In this document: one piece after another, positions 1 to 8,587 of the stretch
Layout: each line of letters opens with the position of its first letter
Position numbering within the stretch: the first letter of the stretch is position 1
Assembly: GCA_964353555.1 (NCBI GenBank)
Contig: CAYGWM010000001.1
Coordinates: 102,674-166,673 of the forward strand
Direction: 5' to 3'
From: PR03 sp964353555
Lineage (GTDB): Bacteria > Myxococcota_A > UBA9160 > PR03
Length of the DNA stretch: 64,000 nt
Notes under the pieces: model-generated
The model's database searches: none
What the model saw: only the letters and a program-made list of their open reading frames with translations
What the model was told of the DNA's origin: nothing
Made by a program: the position numbers and the translations under genes

Positions 1-72
1 CCACGGAGTTGGGCTGCATCGCGGCGAGGACTCGTTGGCGTCGTGCAGCAAACACGGCCCCAGAGTACCCGG

Positions 73-1197
73 TCATGGGAGCGGCGCGCACACGACGCTC
101 ACGCCGGCGCAGTAGGTTGCGCAAACGCGGTCACCGACCGCAACGGCCGTGTAGTAGAGCCCACTCGCCGCGGGACTCGGCAGGTCGACGGTGCGCACGG
201 AACCGTCCGGCGCGACGACGTGCACCACACCGCTCCAGCGCGTCACGACCGCCCGGCCGTCGGTCTCGACATGCACGTCCTGCACGAAGTCGATCCCCTC
301 GGCGAACGCGGTGTCGAGGACGACCTCGCGTCCCGATGTGGCGTCCTGGGCCGCGCCGGGCTGCGTGATGCGCAGCGTGAGTCGGGATCCCTGCTGCCAC
401 GCAAAATAGCCGCGGCCGTCCGCGGTGAAGCGCGGAAAATGCAGCTCGGGCGTCTCGATCCGCAGCATCTCGCGGCCCGTTGCGAATTCGATCACGCGCG
501 CGTCATGACCGCTCGGGCCCCCGTCGCGCGGGACGAGGTCGGTGTTCACCCAGACGACCTGGCGCACGGGGTCGTAGGCAAGGCTCTTGGCCGCTGCGAC
601 GACGTTGCGCTCCGAGCGCAGCGGCAGCTCGGCCTCGATCACGCCGTCCCGAGCGAGTACGACGACCGAGCCGGTGCCGCCGCCCGCCGCGCCGTAGCGG
701 GTCGCGAGCACGCGACCATCGGGGTGGAGCGCCAGCTCGTTGAGGCCGGTGCCAGCGGCCTCGAAGAGATTTGCCTTGCCCGTCGCGGGGTCGAGCCAGC
801 CGGCGGACTCGTAGAACGTCGTGTAGTAGACGCGCCCGTTGGGATGGGCAAGGACATCCCATACGCCAGCATGCGGGTCGCGCGCGGCGGTCGGAACCGA
901 AGCGAGCATCGACTCGCTGCGCAGGTCGAAGCGCCCGATCACCTGCGGTCCGCGCTCGTGCGAGTCCGCCATCGGGTCGCCCCCCGCTGCGCGCATCGCA
1001 TTCCAGAACGGCGACGCTCCGAAATAGAGGACGTCGTCGCGCCGGTCTCCGTACCAGGCGCAATATTGCTCCGTGCTACTGGGCAGGGGCGCCGTCGCGA
1101 TGCGGACCGAATCGCCTTCGCGAGGCGTCGCGCACGCGAGTCCGATCAGCGCCGCGAGTGTCGTGCAGGTTGCAGCAATGCCGCATCGGGATGCGGC
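73..1197 (-). CDS. Secreted beta-propeller-like lipoprotein, 5' end lost in scaffold gap
   Basis: The reading frame stays open from the stop at 73-75 to the edge of the N gap. The visible N-terminal part is a hydrophobic stretch ending LAALIGLAC, followed by ATPREGDSV. This looks like a lipoprotein signal peptide, so the true start lies only a few codons inside the gap. An internal ATG at 996 would discard this export signal and is unlikely to be the start. The rest contains repeated blade-like segments, such as HPDGRVLATRYG, FPRFTADGRGYF and VHVETDGRAVVTRW, as in SMP-30/YVTN beta-propellers. The substrate is unknown. It probably acts in the cell envelope. No partner gene is visible on the left because the window ends 72 bases away. 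Confidence 0.65.
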   Translation of the reverse strand, partial: AASRCGIAATCTTLAALIGLACATPREGDSVRIATAPLPSSTEQYCAWYGDRRDDVLYFGASPFWNAMRAAGGDPMADSHERGPQVIGRFDLRSESMLASVPTAARDPHAGVWDVLAHPNGRVYYTTFYESAGWLDPATGKANLFEAAGTGLNELALHPDGRVLATRYGAAGGGTGSVVVLARDGVIEAELPLRSERNVVAAAKSLAYDPVRQVVWVNTDLVPRDGGPSGHDARVIEFATGREMLRIETPELHFPRFTADGRGYFAWQQGSRLTLRITQPGAAQDATSGREVVLDTAFAEGIDFVQDVHVETDGRAVVTRWSGVVHVVAPDGSVRTVDLPSPAASGLYYTAVAVGDRVCATYCAGVSVVCAPLP

Positions 1198-1297
1198 NNN
1201 NNNNNNNNNNNNNNNNNNNNNNNNNNNNNNNNNNNNNNNNNNNNNNNNNNNNNNNNNNNNNNNNNNNNNNNNNNNNNNNNNNNNNNNNNNNNNNNNN
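1198..1297. other. Scaffold gap (100 N)
   Basis: Exactly 100 N, a conventional placeholder of unknown true length. The flanks share no terminal overlap, unlike the second gap. It removes the start of the minus-strand lipoprotein gene and whatever lies upstream of the structured segment on its right. Confidence 0.95.
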
Positions 1298-1400
1298 CGG
1301 AGTCTCGGGGACTTCGGGGTAGCACCCCAAACGCAAGGCGCTTTCCCCCAGGAAATTTCGGCACCCGCCTTCCCGGAGTCCCCGGGGCACCAGTTCGAGG
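1298..1400 (+). ncRNA. Possible structured RNA, 5' part missing in the gap
   Basis: This non-coding stretch is rich in complementary segments. CTCGGGGACT at 1304-1313 can pair with AGTCCCCGGG at 1377-1386 (one T-G wobble), enclosing smaller hairpins such as GGGGTAGCACCCC. It runs directly into a strong terminator on the same strand. No open frame on either strand looks like a protein. It does not match tRNA, tmRNA, 4.5S RNA or RNase P RNA features that I can recognise. It could be the 3' part of a regulatory RNA or merely the 3' UTR of a gene hidden in the gap. Confidence 0.3.
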
Positions 1401-1440
1401 AAACCCTCCGATCAAGTTGATCGGAGGGTTTCTTGTTTTC
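1401..1440 (+). terminator. Rho-independent terminator
   Basis: Arms AAACCCTCCGATC and GATCGGAGGGTTT pair perfectly over at least 13 bp around a 5-nt loop. They are followed by CTTGTTTTC, the T-rich tract expected for plus-strand termination. There is no T-tract after the hairpin in the minus direction, so it serves a plus-strand transcript starting in or before the gap. It may also block read-out from rnd. Confidence 0.8.
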
Positions 1441-1474
1441 GGACTGCTCGTCGGGGCGCCCGAAAACCGTGGTG

Positions 1475-2656
1475 TCAGCAAGCGTCTTCGGAATTGTCGG
1501 AGTCGTCCGAGGCGTTGGAGCCGTCGCGGAGTGCGTCGATGATCTCCTGCGAAAAGGCGCCGATGAACCAGCGCTTCAACTCGGGCACCTCGGCCAGATC
1601 TTCGCGCATCGACGGGTCGCGCCAGGCGATTGCCTCGAGCCCTGTGTTCGGGCACAGCACGCCGGGATCGAGTTCCAGCTCCTTCGCCCGAGTCGCGCGC
1701 CAGCTCTTCAGCCGCTCGACGCGCCGCTCGGTGCGGCGATCCATCCGCCTCCGGCCGTTGACCGCCTTGCGAAGCGGCTCGTGCGGCGCGTGCTGCCCGC
1801 GTGCAACCGACGCGAGCACATCACGTCCCAGCCGGCGCAGGATCAACTCGGTGACGCCCTTGATCTCCGCGAGGTCGTTCTGGTGGACCGGCTGGAGCTG
1901 GGCGATCTCCATCAGTGTGCGGTTGCCGAGCACCTTGAAGGGCGGACGATCGACTTCGCGCGCGCGCGCATCGCGCATCAGGTAGAGCTCGCGCAGCACC
2001 GCCAGCGACGTCGCGTCGAGCGCCTTGGCGCCCTTGATGCGCAGATAGCCGGCATCGTCGAATTCGCGCACCGGCCACGTGCGCCGCATCAGAGCCTCGA
2101 ATTCCTGCTCGGCCCACTCGAGGCGGCCGAGCTCCCGGAGCTTTGCCTCGAGCAAGTCCGCCATGCGCACGAGGTAGGTTACGTCGGCGGCGGCGTATAC
2201 GAGCTGGTTTTCGCGAAGCGGTCGCGCCGACCAGTCGGAGCGCTGCTCGTCCTTCGGAAGCGACACGTCGAAATGACGCTGGGCGAGCGCCGCGAGTCCG
2301 ACGGCCGGATACCCGAGCAACTGCGCCGACACCATCGTGTCGAAGAGATTCTCGAATTCGAACGAGCAGTCGCGCTTCAGTACGTAGAGGTCGTACTCGG
2401 CTGCGTGGAAGATCTTGCGGATCTTCTTCGACGCGAAGACCGGCGCGAGCGGCGCCAGCTCAGCCGGACCGCCCAGTGCCAGCGGATCGATCAGGTAGAT
2501 GCCCTGACTCGTGCCGATCTGCACCAGACAGGTCTTGTCGTAGTAGTGATAGAAACTGTCGGCTTCGGTATCGACCGCGATCACGGTCTCCCGGAGAAGG
2601 TCACGCGAAAGCGCCCGAAGATCGCTCTCGCGCTCGATGCGCTCGTAGTCAGCCAA
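1475..2656 (-). CDS. rnd: Ribonuclease D
   Basis: 3'-5' exoribonuclease of the DEDD family, which trims tRNA and other stable RNA 3' ends. The Exo I motif is VDTEAD, Exo II is around FHAAEYDLYVLK, and Exo III is YAAADVTYL, so all four acidic residues and the catalytic tyrosine are present. An HRDC-type helical region follows (KVLGNRTLMEIAQLQP, with a second HRDC-like segment further on). I chose the TTG at 2656 because AGGA lies 6 nt upstream and the protein then begins LADYERIE, as RNase D proteins do. An upstream ATG at 2737 would add 27 poorly conserved residues. It appears monocistronic, with its 3' end facing the terminator at 1401-1440. Confidence 0.9.
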   Translation of the reverse strand: MADYERIERESDLRALSRDLLRETVIAVDTEADSFYHYYDKTCLVQIGTSQGIYLIDPLALGGPAELAPLAPVFASKKIRKIFHAAEYDLYVLKRDCSFEFENLFDTMVSAQLLGYPAVGLAALAQRHFDVSLPKDEQRSDWSARPLRENQLVYAAADVTYLVRMADLLEAKLRELGRLEWAEQEFEALMRRTWPVREFDDAGYLRIKGAKALDATSLAVLRELYLMRDARAREVDRPPFKVLGNRTLMEIAQLQPVHQNDLAEIKGVTELILRRLGRDVLASVARGQHAPHEPLRKAVNGRRRMDRRTERRVERLKSWRATRAKELELDPGVLCPNTGLEAIAWRDPSMREDLAEVPELKRWFIGAFSQEIIDALRDGSNASDDSDNSEDAC

Positions 2657-2811
2657 TGGCAATCCTGGCTTCCTGGGGGTCGATTTTGGAACCGAGAGGG
2701 CAAAACCGCGCGAGGAGGGATTCGAACACGCGGCCAACGCATCCTAACCCAGGCACCCGGGCGAGGGAAGCGGGTCCCTGAGGCATCGGCAGCGACTATG
2801 CTCCGCGGCCC

Positions 2812-3957
2812 ATGCGCCACGCCGGCTCGGCCATCCGATCCGATCCCGATTCGGCTATCGCGGCCTCTCGCGCCGCGGAGGCCGCGATCCGTTCGGCCGG
2901 GGCGGCGCGCGCGGATGCCGCGCTGCTCTTCGCGGTCGGCCGCGACCTCGACATCGAGCGGGCCAGCGCTGCCGCCTGCGAAGCGCTCGGAACCCGGACG
3001 GTGGCAGCGGTGCTCGGCCACGCGATCGCAACGGGCGACTGCGAGGACGAGGCGGGCCCGGCCGTCGCGGTGTTGGCTCTGTGCGGCCTCGAGGCCGCGG
3101 CGTTTCGCGTGGCCGGCGCAAGCGGGGTCGAAGAGGCGATCGGCCCTGAAATCGAAGCCGTGCTCGGTCGTTCGACCACCGAGAACGATCTGGTTGTCGT
3201 GTTGGCCGATCCGCTCGCTCTCGATGCGACGCGCCTCTCCGGCGCCCTCGCGGACCTGCGACCGGCGACGGTAGTAGGGGCCGGCGCCGCGCTCGATGCC
3301 GGTGGCCGCTCGCTGCTCGCAAGCGCGGACCGCGCGGTCCGCGGTGGGGCATGCGGTTTGGTCGTGTCGCTTCGCGCGCCGGCTCGCGTGGCCGTGAGCC
3401 AGGGCTGTCGCCCGATCACCGATCCCTTCACCGCGACGCGCGTCGAGGGCAACTGGATCCTCGAGCTGGATGGCAAGCCCGCCCTCGATGTCTACCGCGA
3501 GATCGCGCGCGAGCCGCTGGCGGCCGATCTGCGTCATGCCGCCGAGCGATTGCTCGTTGCGATTCCGCGCCGCGCGCGCCACCGCGGCGACGCGGGAGAC
3601 GCCTGGGTCGCGCGTCGCATCGCTGGCTTCGCGCCGGCACGACGCGCCTTCGCGCTGCCCGAGTCGCTGCGCGCCGGCGCGGTGTTGCGCTTCGCGCTGC
3701 GCGACGCGGATCTCGCCCGCGAAGACCTGTCGCGGATGCTCGCCGGCGTCGGCGGATCCGCGAGCGCCGGTCTCTATCTGAGTTCATCCGCGCGTGGTCG
3801 CGCGCTGTTCCAGCATCCCGGCCTCGAAGTCGCGCTCGTCGCGACCGCACTCGCACCCGCTCCCATCGCCGGGCTCTTCGGATCCTTCGAGATCGCCCCG
3901 CTGGCCGGTTCGCTCGAAGTGCTGGCCCACGCCGGTGTCCTGATCGCGATCCCCTAG
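2812..3957 (+). CDS. FIST domain sensory protein
   Basis: A 381-residue protein with FIST N and C regions, a small-molecule sensing module (possibly for amino-acid-like ligands) usually paired with signalling domains. Visible family features are the N-terminal run DIERASAAACEALGTRTVAAV, the central ADPLALDA segment, and the C-terminal motif GLFGSFEIAPLAG, which matches the typical Gxf-x-GEI-x-P signature with S for G. There is no kinase, GGDEF or methyl-accepting domain, so it would act as a stand-alone sensor. No Shine-Dalgarno is obvious before the ATG. It lies 68 bp ahead of proS on the same strand, but any functional link is unclear. Confidence 0.75.
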   Translation: MRHAGSAIRSDPDSAIAASRAAEAAIRSAGAARADAALLFAVGRDLDIERASAAACEALGTRTVAAVLGHAIATGDCEDEAGPAVAVLALCGLEAAAFRVAGASGVEEAIGPEIEAVLGRSTTENDLVVVLADPLALDATRLSGALADLRPATVVGAGAALDAGGRSLLASADRAVRGGACGLVVSLRAPARVAVSQGCRPITDPFTATRVEGNWILELDGKPALDVYREIAREPLAADLRHAAERLLVAIPRRARHRGDAGDAWVARRIAGFAPARRAFALPESLRAGAVLRFALRDADLAREDLSRMLAGVGGSASAGLYLSSSARGRALFQHPGLEVALVATALAPAPIAGLFGSFEIAPLAGSLEVLAHAGVLIAIP

Positions 3958-4025
3958 AAGCGCCCGGCAACCCGCCCCGCAAACCAATTCGTTAGCTTCC
4001 GCAACCCCGCGAGGAGGACGCCCGC

Positions 4026-5738
4026 GTGCGATGGTCCAACACATTCATTCCGACGCTGCGCGACGACCCCGCCGACGCCGAGGCCATCAGCCACAAGCTG
4101 CTCGTGCGTGCCGGGTTGATCCGCCAGCTCTCGGCCGGCATCTACTCGATCCTTCCGCTCGGCTGGCGCGTGTGCCGCAAGATCGAGGCGCTGATCCGCG
4201 AAGAGATGGATCGCATCGGCGCGCAGGAGTTCCGGCTGCCGGCGATGCACCCGGCAGAGCTCTGGCAGCGCTCGGGCCGCTGGTCCGCGATGGGCGACGA
4301 GATGTTCCGGCTGAAGGATCGCCGCGGCGCCGAACTCTGTCTCGGCATGACGCACGAAGAAGTCTTCACGTCGATTGCCACCGAACTTCGCTCGCACCGC
4401 GCGTTGCCGCAGATCTGGTACCAGATCCAGACGAAGTTTCGAGACGAGCCGCGCCCCAAGTCGGGCCTGCTCCGCGTGCGCGAGTTCGTGATGAAGGACT
4501 CGTACTCGCTCGATCTCGATCAGCGCGGTCTCGATCACGCTTTCAAGCTCCACTTCGACGCGTACCGCCGCATCTTCGAGCGCTGCGGACTCGCACCGCT
4601 CGCGGTCGAAGCGTCATCGGGCGCGATGGGTGGCAGCGAGTCGATCGAGTTCATGGTGGCGAGCGACGCGGGCGAGGACTGGGTCGCTTCGTGCAGCGCG
4701 TGCGGCTACGCGGCGAATCTGGAGAAGGCGACCGCGCGGCTCGACACGCAGCAAGACGGCGCCGGTCTGGCCGCTCCCGAGCCGTTCGCGACGCCGGGTG
4801 TGCGCAGCATCGAAGACCTCGTGAACTTCGCGGGCGGAGCCGCGGCCGAGCGCCAGATCAAGACGCTCGTCTACTCGGCGGACGGCACCACCACGCTCGT
4901 ATTGTTGCGCGGAGATCACAAGCTATCAGAGCAGAAGCTCGCTGACGGTGTCGGCGCCGTCGCGGTGCGCGCAGCGACCGCCGACGAGATCCGCGCGGCG
5001 CTCGGCGCGTCGGCGGGAAGCCTCGGCTCGGTCGGCGTTGCCGGTGTGCGCATCGTCGCGGACGCTGCGTTGCGGGGCCGACGCGACATGACCACCGGCG
5101 CCAACCGCGACGAGTTCCATCTGCGCGGCGTCGATGTCGAGCGCGACATCCGCGTCGATGCGTGGCTCGAGCTGCGCGAAGTGACGGCGGGCGAGCCGTG
5201 CCCGATGTGCGGCGGCGCGCTCGGCGTCGCGAAGACCATCGAGGTCGGCCACATCTTCAAGCTCGGTACGAAGTACAGCGAGAAGCTCGGCGCCGTCGTG
5301 CAGGACGAGGCGGGCGCTTCCGTGCCGATCGTGATGGGCTCGTACGGAATCGGCGTCGGGCGCGTGATGGCGTCGATCGTCGAAGCGTGTCACGACGCGA
5401 GCGGCATCGTCTGGCCCGTCACGGTGGCGCCGTTCGAAGTGGTGATCACGGTGCTGAATCCGAACGACGTGGAGACGCAGGAGGCCGGCGAGCGCATCTA
5501 CGAAGCGCTGCGCGCGCAGGGCATCGACGTGATCATCGACACGCGCGACGAGCGGCCGGGCGTCAAGTTCAAGGACGCCGAGCTGGTCGGGATTCCGTAT
5601 CGAGTCACGATCGGGCCGCGCGGGCTGGCCGAGAAGAAGGTCGAGTTCGTGCGCCGCCGCGACGGCACCAAGCGCGAGCTGCCGCTCGACCGCGCTGCTG
5701 AAACCGTGGCGGAAGCCGTGCTCGAAGAGCGGCGCTGA
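4026..5738 (+). CDS. proS: Prolyl-tRNA synthetase
   Basis: Class II aminoacyl-tRNA synthetase that charges tRNA-Pro in the cytoplasm. At 570 residues it is the long bacterial (ProS type 1) form. The N-terminal catalytic part contains SAGIYSILPLGWRV, the TKFRDEPRPKSGLLR motif 2 region and REFVMKDSYS. An editing insertion occupies roughly residues 220-400, the motif 3 region is SYGIGVGRVMASIVE, and an anticodon-binding domain lies at the C-terminus. A Cys pair (GEPCPMCGG) sits just before motif 3. The start is GTG at 4026, with GAGGAGG about 9 nt upstream. An ATG at 4031 is in another frame. The stop is 2 nt from the next gene, so the two are probably cotranscribed. Confidence 0.97.
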   Translation: MRWSNTFIPTLRDDPADAEAISHKLLVRAGLIRQLSAGIYSILPLGWRVCRKIEALIREEMDRIGAQEFRLPAMHPAELWQRSGRWSAMGDEMFRLKDRRGAELCLGMTHEEVFTSIATELRSHRALPQIWYQIQTKFRDEPRPKSGLLRVREFVMKDSYSLDLDQRGLDHAFKLHFDAYRRIFERCGLAPLAVEASSGAMGGSESIEFMVASDAGEDWVASCSACGYAANLEKATARLDTQQDGAGLAAPEPFATPGVRSIEDLVNFAGGAAAERQIKTLVYSADGTTTLVLLRGDHKLSEQKLADGVGAVAVRAATADEIRAALGASAGSLGSVGVAGVRIVADAALRGRRDMTTGANRDEFHLRGVDVERDIRVDAWLELREVTAGEPCPMCGGALGVAKTIEVGHIFKLGTKYSEKLGAVVQDEAGASVPIVMGSYGIGVGRVMASIVEACHDASGIVWPVTVAPFEVVITVLNPNDVETQEAGERIYEALRAQGIDVIIDTRDERPGVKFKDAELVGIPYRVTIGPRGLAEKKVEFVRRRDGTKRELPLDRAAETVAEAVLEERR

Positions 5739-5740
5739 CG

Positions 5741-6886
5741 ATGGAACGGCCCGCGCTGACGATTCTGACCGAGGAAGAGCTTCAGTTTCGCACGACGGTG
5801 CGCGCGTTTGCCGATGCGCGGCTGCGGCCGCTCGCCGCCGAGATGGATCGCAAAGGCGAGCTGCACCCCGACATCATCGGCTGGCTCTACGAACTGGGGC
5901 TGATGGGCATCGAAGTGCCGGAGCCGCTCGGCGGCTCGGGCGCCACGTTCTTCATGAGCATCCTCGCGATCGAGGAGTTGGCGCGCGTCGATGCTGCGGT
6001 GGCGGTGGTGTGCGACGTGCAGAATACGCTCGTCATCAACGCGGTGAAGAAGTTCGGCAGCGCCGAGCAACAGCAGCGACTGCTCGCGAAGCTCGCCAGC
6101 GGCAGCGTCGGCGCCTATGCACTGTCCGAGGCGGGATCGGGGTCCGACGCGTTCTCCCTCGCTTGTCGCGCCGAGCCGCGCGGCAAGGACTTCGCGGTGA
6201 CCGGCCGCAAGCTGTGGATCACGAACGGCGGCGAGGCCGAGCTGTTCCTGGTGTTCGCGACCGTCGATGCGAGCGCCGGCTACAAGGGCATCACCTGCTT
6301 CGTCATCGAGCGCGGCACGGCTGGCTTCTCGGTCCCGCGCAAGGAAGACAAGCTCGGCATCCGTGCGTCGAGTACCTGCGAGCTGGTCTTCGACGGTGTC
6401 GTAGTGCCGCCCGCAAACGTGCTCGGTGCCGTCGGCAAGGGTTACAAGGTCGCGATCGAGACGCTCAATGAAGGTCGCATCGGGATCGCCGCGCAGATGG
6501 TCGGGCTCGCAGCGGGCGCCTTCGAGGGCGCCTTTGCGTACGTGCAGCAGCGCGAGCAGTTTGGCAAGAAGATCGTCGAGTTCCAGGCGGTGCGACATCG
6601 GCTCGCGCGCTGCGCGACCGACATCGAAGCCGCGCGGCTGCTCACCTACAACGCGGCGCGTTTGCACGACGCCGGCCAGCCGTTCCTGCGCGAAGCCGCG
6701 ATGGCCAAGTGGTTCGCCAGCGAGGTCGCCGAGCGCGTCGCTTCCGAGTGTCTCGAACTCTATGGCGGCGTCGGCTTCACCAAGGAATGCCCAGCCGAGA
6801 AGTATCTGCGCGACGCCAAGATCGGGAAGATCTACGAGGGCACCTCGTTCGTCCAGCTCGATACCATCGCCAAGTTGCTGTTCTGA
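5741..6886 (+). CDS. Acyl-CoA dehydrogenase
   Basis: FAD-dependent acyl-CoA dehydrogenase of 381 residues that introduces the alpha-beta double bond in acyl-CoA and passes electrons to ETF. It has the FAD-contacting AYALSEAGSGSDAFS and WITNGGEAE motifs, the RAxST segment at IRASST, and the C-terminal IYEGTSF motif. Glu366 of that motif is in the catalytic base position of short-chain and branched-chain enzymes. The overall look is closest to short/branched-chain types, but substrate cannot be read from sequence. It follows proS by 2 nt and its stop overlaps the exonuclease start, suggesting one transcript. Confidence 0.95.
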   Translation: MERPALTILTEEELQFRTTVRAFADARLRPLAAEMDRKGELHPDIIGWLYELGLMGIEVPEPLGGSGATFFMSILAIEELARVDAAVAVVCDVQNTLVINAVKKFGSAEQQQRLLAKLASGSVGAYALSEAGSGSDAFSLACRAEPRGKDFAVTGRKLWITNGGEAELFLVFATVDASAGYKGITCFVIERGTAGFSVPRKEDKLGIRASSTCELVFDGVVVPPANVLGAVGKGYKVAIETLNEGRIGIAAQMVGLAAGAFEGAFAYVQQREQFGKKIVEFQAVRHRLARCATDIEAARLLTYNAARLHDAGQPFLREAAMAKWFASEVAERVASECLELYGGVGFTKECPAEKYLRDAKIGKIYEGTSFVQLDTIAKLLF

Positions 6887-7809
6887 GCGCCAGAGCCCAT
6901 CTCGTCCATCTCGTCGACGGGCACGTCTACATCTTCCGGGCCTATCACGCGTTGCCGGCGATGCAGGCGCCGGATGGAACGCCGTGCCATGCGGCCTTTG
7001 GTTTCGCGTCGACGCTGCTCAGGATGTTTGCGCTGTGGCAGCCGAGCCACTTCGCCTGTGCGTTCGACGCGGCGATGACCAGCTTCCGCAACGCGCAGGA
7101 GCCTGGCTACAAGGCGGGTCGCACCGAAGCGCCGGCGGATCTCGAGCCGCAGTTCGCGCTCTGTGTCGAAGTGGCCGAGGCGCTCGGCGTTCCGGCGCTC
7201 GCGGTGCCCGACTTCGAGGCGGACGACGTGATCGCGACCGTCGCCGACAGCGTGCTCGCCGGCGGCGATCGCGTGATGGTGGTCAGCGCCGACAAGGATC
7301 TCGCGCAGCTGGTGCGCGAAGACGGCCGCGCGGTGCTCTGTGATTTCGCCCGCGATCGCAGCTTCGATGCCGACGGCGTGCGGGTGCGCTTCGGCGTGGC
7401 ACCCGCGCAGATCCCGGATTACCTGGCGCTGGTGGGCGACGCAGTAGACAACCTTCCCGGTGTGCCGGGAATCGGCCCCAAGACCGCAGCCCAGTTGCTC
7501 ACTAAGTTCGGCCGGATCGAGGACGTGCCTGGCGAAGCGCGCGCATGGCACGACGCAGGCGTGCGAGGCGCCGCGTCGCTCGCGGAGCGCTTCGTCGCAT
7601 CGCGCGAGTCGGCGTTGCGGATTCGCGGGCTCGCAACCGTGCGTCGCGACGTGCCAGGGATGGCGCTCGGCTCGAACGCGCTGCTCTGGCGCGGTCCGGA
7701 CCCCGAGCGATCGCAGCAACTCTTCGACCGTCTAGGCTGGAATGGCATCGCGCGCCGGGCTGCGGCGCTCGCTGCGAATCATGCTCCCAAAGGCGGGGCG
7801 TCCGGTTAG
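6883..7809 (+). CDS. Stand-alone 5'-3' exonuclease (PolA N-domain / flap endonuclease type)
   Basis: About 308 residues matching the N-terminal nuclease domain of DNA polymerase I, without a polymerase domain. Diagnostic segments are LVDGHVYIFRAYHALP, DFEADDVIATVAD, VVSADKDLAQLV, LVGDAVDNLPGVPGIGPKTA (helix-hairpin-helix) and AAQLLTKFG. It would cut flaps or remove RNA primers. The start is odd. No ATG, GTG or TTG exists between the upstream gene's end and the conserved LVDG segment. The best candidate is CTG at 6883, overlapping the preceding TGA. The only in-frame ATG upstream, at 6709, would add 58 residues read inside the dehydrogenase. The ATG at 6961 would delete the conserved N-terminus. 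Confidence 0.85.
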   Translation: MSARAHLVHLVDGHVYIFRAYHALPAMQAPDGTPCHAAFGFASTLLRMFALWQPSHFACAFDAAMTSFRNAQEPGYKAGRTEAPADLEPQFALCVEVAEALGVPALAVPDFEADDVIATVADSVLAGGDRVMVVSADKDLAQLVREDGRAVLCDFARDRSFDADGVRVRFGVAPAQIPDYLALVGDAVDNLPGVPGIGPKTAAQLLTKFGRIEDVPGEARAWHDAGVRGAASLAERFVASRESALRIRGLATVRRDVPGMALGSNALLWRGPDPERSQQLFDRLGWNGIARRAAALAANHAPKGGASG

Positions 7810-7866
7810 AATGGCGCGCGCCGTGCGGAGCATCGCACCAAGCGACCGGGACGAAGGAGGAGATCG

Positions 7867-8571
7867 ATGGACATCATCACGACAGCCGAGGGTTGGCAGT
7901 TCCTGCTGCGCTGGTTCCACTTCATGGCCGGCATCACGTGGATTGGCCTCCTCTACTACTTCAACTTCATCCAGACTCCATTCTTCGGGACCGAACTCGG
8001 CGGCAGCGCCCGCAGTCCGATGATCCGCGGCCTGGTTCCCAACGCACTTTGGTGGTTCCGCTGGGGCGCGATGTTCACGTTCCTGACGGGCTGGGCGATG
8101 GTGCTCTGGAAAATGCACCAGGGCATCGGCATGGGTCAGCCGTACATGACGAAGATCCTCACCGGCGGCGTTCTCGGCACCTTCATGTGGGCGAACGTGT
8201 GGTTCGTGATCTGGCCGGCGCAGCAGGTCGTGATCAAGTCGGCCGAGCAGGTGGCGGGCGGCGGCACCGCGCTTCCCGAGGCGGCGGCACGCGGCGCGCG
8301 CGCGGGGCTCGCATCGCGCACGAACGTGTTGTTCTCGATCCCGATGCTGTTCTTCATGGGCGCAGCGAGTCACCTGAACTCGATCCACAACGGCGAGAAC
8401 GATTTCCTGTACTGGATCCTCGCGCTCGCGATCATCATCGCGTTGGAGTGCAACGCGCTGGTCGGCAGCGGTCAGGCGCGACAGAAGTTCCTGTCGACCG
8501 TGAAGGGCACGATCCACGCCGGCGTCGGTCTCACGCTGTTGCTCTACGTGCTCGGGGCGGTCGTCAACTGA
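7867..8571 (+). CDS. Membrane protein of the PuuD / urate-hydroxylase N-terminal family
   Basis: A 234-residue integral membrane protein with about six hydrophobic helices. The opening FLLRWFHFMAGITWIGLLYYF is characteristic of the membrane domain of PuuD-type urate hydroxylases. Further conserved helices include WANVWFVIWPAQQVV and FSIPMLFFMGAASH, both with histidines or tryptophans suited to cofactor binding. PuuD itself carries a C-terminal cytochrome c domain that is missing here. A separate cytochrome c lipoprotein is encoded convergently 16 bp downstream. AAGGAGGAG precedes the ATG. Urate as substrate is family knowledge, not demonstrated here. No other purine-degradation gene is in the window. 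Confidence 0.75.
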   Translation: MDIITTAEGWQFLLRWFHFMAGITWIGLLYYFNFIQTPFFGTELGGSARSPMIRGLVPNALWWFRWGAMFTFLTGWAMVLWKMHQGIGMGQPYMTKILTGGVLGTFMWANVWFVIWPAQQVVIKSAEQVAGGGTALPEAAARGARAGLASRTNVLFSIPMLFFMGAASHLNSIHNGENDFLYWILALAIIIALECNALVGSGQARQKFLSTVKGTIHAGVGLTLLLYVLGAVVN

Positions 8572-8587
8572 TCGCGACCGCGCGGTT

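Noticed and set aside
1..72. A gene at the left window edge
   Set aside because: The 72 bases before the lipoprotein stop show no supported coding end on either strand.
2705..2745. tRNA T-arm-like sequence on the minus strand (GTGTTCGAATCCCTCC)
   Set aside because: The T-stem does not pair properly, and no D-arm, anticodon arm or matching acceptor stem is found in the neighbouring bases. It is a chance match or a very decayed remnant.
1433..3274. A long plus-strand frame antisense to rnd and running into the FIST gene
   Set aside because: No domain similarity, and it overlaps two well-supported genes.
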